Shown in pieces: positions 13,955 through 14,523 of a stretch of DNA of 14,523 bases. The DNA is taken from the NCBI GenBank assembly GCA_023301395.1, contig JALZUY010000291.1, positions 1 to 14,523 on the forward strand. Direction: 5' to 3'. Every line of letters starts with the position of its first letter. Position 1 is the stretch's first letter. The notes under the pieces were generated by a model. That model saw only the letters and a list, made by a program, of their open reading frames with translations, was not told the origin of the DNA and did not search any database. The DNA is from Nonlabens sp. GTDB taxonomy: Bacteria > Bacteroidota > Bacteroidia > Flavobacteriales > Flavobacteriaceae. Made by a program: the position numbers and the translations under genes.

Positions 13955-14083
13955 TTAATGACATCCACAATCACCATCGCCACAACCAGTAGATTTTTTT
14001 GATGGAAATAGAGACTTTCTAAACAACCAACCTAAAGCAGTAATTACTACAATAGCAACTAGAACATATTGTAAAACCTCCAT
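13955..14083 (-). CDS. FeoB-associated Cys-rich membrane protein
   Basis: A 42-residue protein runs from the ATG at 14083-14081 to the TAA at 13957-13955. It has one transmembrane helix (about 5-21), a basic stretch (R22-K23, K30-K31), and a Cys-rich tail with C34, C39, C41 and H42 (GCGDGDCGCH). This is the layout of the FeoB-associated Cys-rich membrane protein family, which accompanies FeoB ferrous-iron permeases and may handle metal at the cytoplasmic face. Its ATG overlaps the feoB TAA by one base (TAATG), indicating translational coupling. The small size makes it easy to miss. The family call rests on the topology, the Cys pattern and the linkage to feoB. Confidence 0.85.
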   Translation of the reverse strand: MEVLQYVLVAIVVITALGWLFRKSLFPSKKSTGCGDGDCGCH

Positions 14084-14523
14084 TATTTAAGAATTTGATA
14101 AGCTGCAAGCGCTGCAAAATAAGCAATTACAGTCATGGCTGTAAATTGAATTGCTGGCCATTTCCAGCTATTTGTTTCTCGCTTCACAATAGCTAACGTA
14201 CTCATACATTGCATTGCAAAAGCATAGAATAGCAAGAGCGATATTCCACTAGCAAAATTAAACAATGGACCACCATTTATGGGGTTAATTTCAGCTTTCA
14301 TGCGATTTTTAATCGTCTCTTCTTCATCACTTCCTACACTATAGATAGTTGCTAGTGTTCCTACAAAGACTTCACGTGCAGCAAAAGAAGCTACAATAGC
14401 GATTCCTATTTTCCAATCATAACCTAAAGGCCTCACAGCTGGCTCTATCCCTTTTCCTATGTACCCTATAAAACTGTGTTCTAATTGTTGAGAGGCTATT
14501 TTATTAGTTAATTCTTCTTCAGA
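14083..14523 (-). CDS. feoB: Ferrous iron transport protein B, C-terminal part (partial)
   Basis: The frame is open to the right edge and gives the last 146 residues of FeoB, the GTP-coupled Fe(II) permease of the inner membrane. Visible features are GYDWKIGIAIVASFAAREVFVGTLATIYSV (the conserved gate region, shown in parts: GYDWKIG, FAAREVFVGTLATIYSVG), a hydrophobic helix with FYAFAMQCMSTLA, and KRETNSWKWP followed by a final helix. The Cys in AMQCMSTLA falls in the conserved gate motif. An internal GTG at 14436 is not a start, because the reading frame continues with typical FeoB sequence upstream (IGYIGKGIEPA). The G domain and most of the permease lie outside the window. The gene is followed by, and coupled to, the small Cys-rich gene. 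Confidence 0.93.
   Translation of the reverse strand, partial: SEEELTNKIASQQLEHSFIGYIGKGIEPAVRPLGYDWKIGIAIVASFAAREVFVGTLATIYSVGSDEEETIKNRMKAEINPINGGPLFNFASGISLLLFYAFAMQCMSTLAIVKRETNSWKWPAIQFTAMTVIAYFAALAAYQILK

Noticed and set aside
14434..14436. GTG as the start of a separate 117-residue protein
   Set aside because: The frame continues upstream to the window edge with typical FeoB sequence, so the GTG is an internal Val.

Overview
The window looks like chromosome of a marine-type member of Flavobacteriia (Bacteroidota). The evidence is the AT-rich base composition, promoters of the TTG ... TAnnTTTG type with A-rich leaders instead of strong Shine-Dalgarno sites, several gene families typical of this group, and a recurring palindrome (core GCTTTCGCGAAAGC). 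I see no insertion sequence, prophage, CRISPR array, rRNA or tRNA. Most genes are housekeeping; the less-studied material is in the envelope and stress modules and in the non-coding structures.

Layout: 1-146 is the tail of an unidentified gene. 356-1956 (+) is a two-gene unit: a membrane-anchored protein with two OmpA-like domains, then a membrane-anchored helix-hairpin-helix protein. It ends at a bidirectional terminator shared with a two-gene unit on the minus strand (4385-3252 and 3126-2023): an SPFH/stomatin-like protein with a C-terminal GYF_2 domain, then a tail-anchored double zinc-ribbon protein. This pair resembles two members of the Bacillus ydjFGHI (PspA) system, but no pspA lies beside it here.

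A calcineurin-like phosphatase (minus) and lpxH (lipid A synthesis, plus) are divergent neighbours. Next come a single-domain response regulator whose phospho-acceptor Asp is replaced by Glu, and recJ on the opposite strand, which overlaps it tail to tail by 4 bp. An AhpD-like gene (+) converges on a secreted hypothetical gene (-). A probable terminator for the former lies inside the latter. recQ and a SpoU/TrmH-type RNA methyltransferase follow as a tight plus-strand pair, then a cold-shock protein gene with its own promoter and terminator.

The right end holds a membrane protein gene split by an apparent one-base frameshift (13073-13953). Beyond it are the end of an iron-transport unit on the minus strand: the feoB 3' end and a 42-residue Cys-rich FeoB-associated protein whose start overlaps the feoB stop.

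The repair genes recJ and recQ, the RNA methyltransferase and the cold-shock gene are close together but not one operon. I find no clear new defence or mobile system. The best candidates for new biology are the SPFH/zinc-ribbon pair, the OmpA/HhH pair, the D-to-E receiver, and the palindrome that also occurs inside coding sequence.
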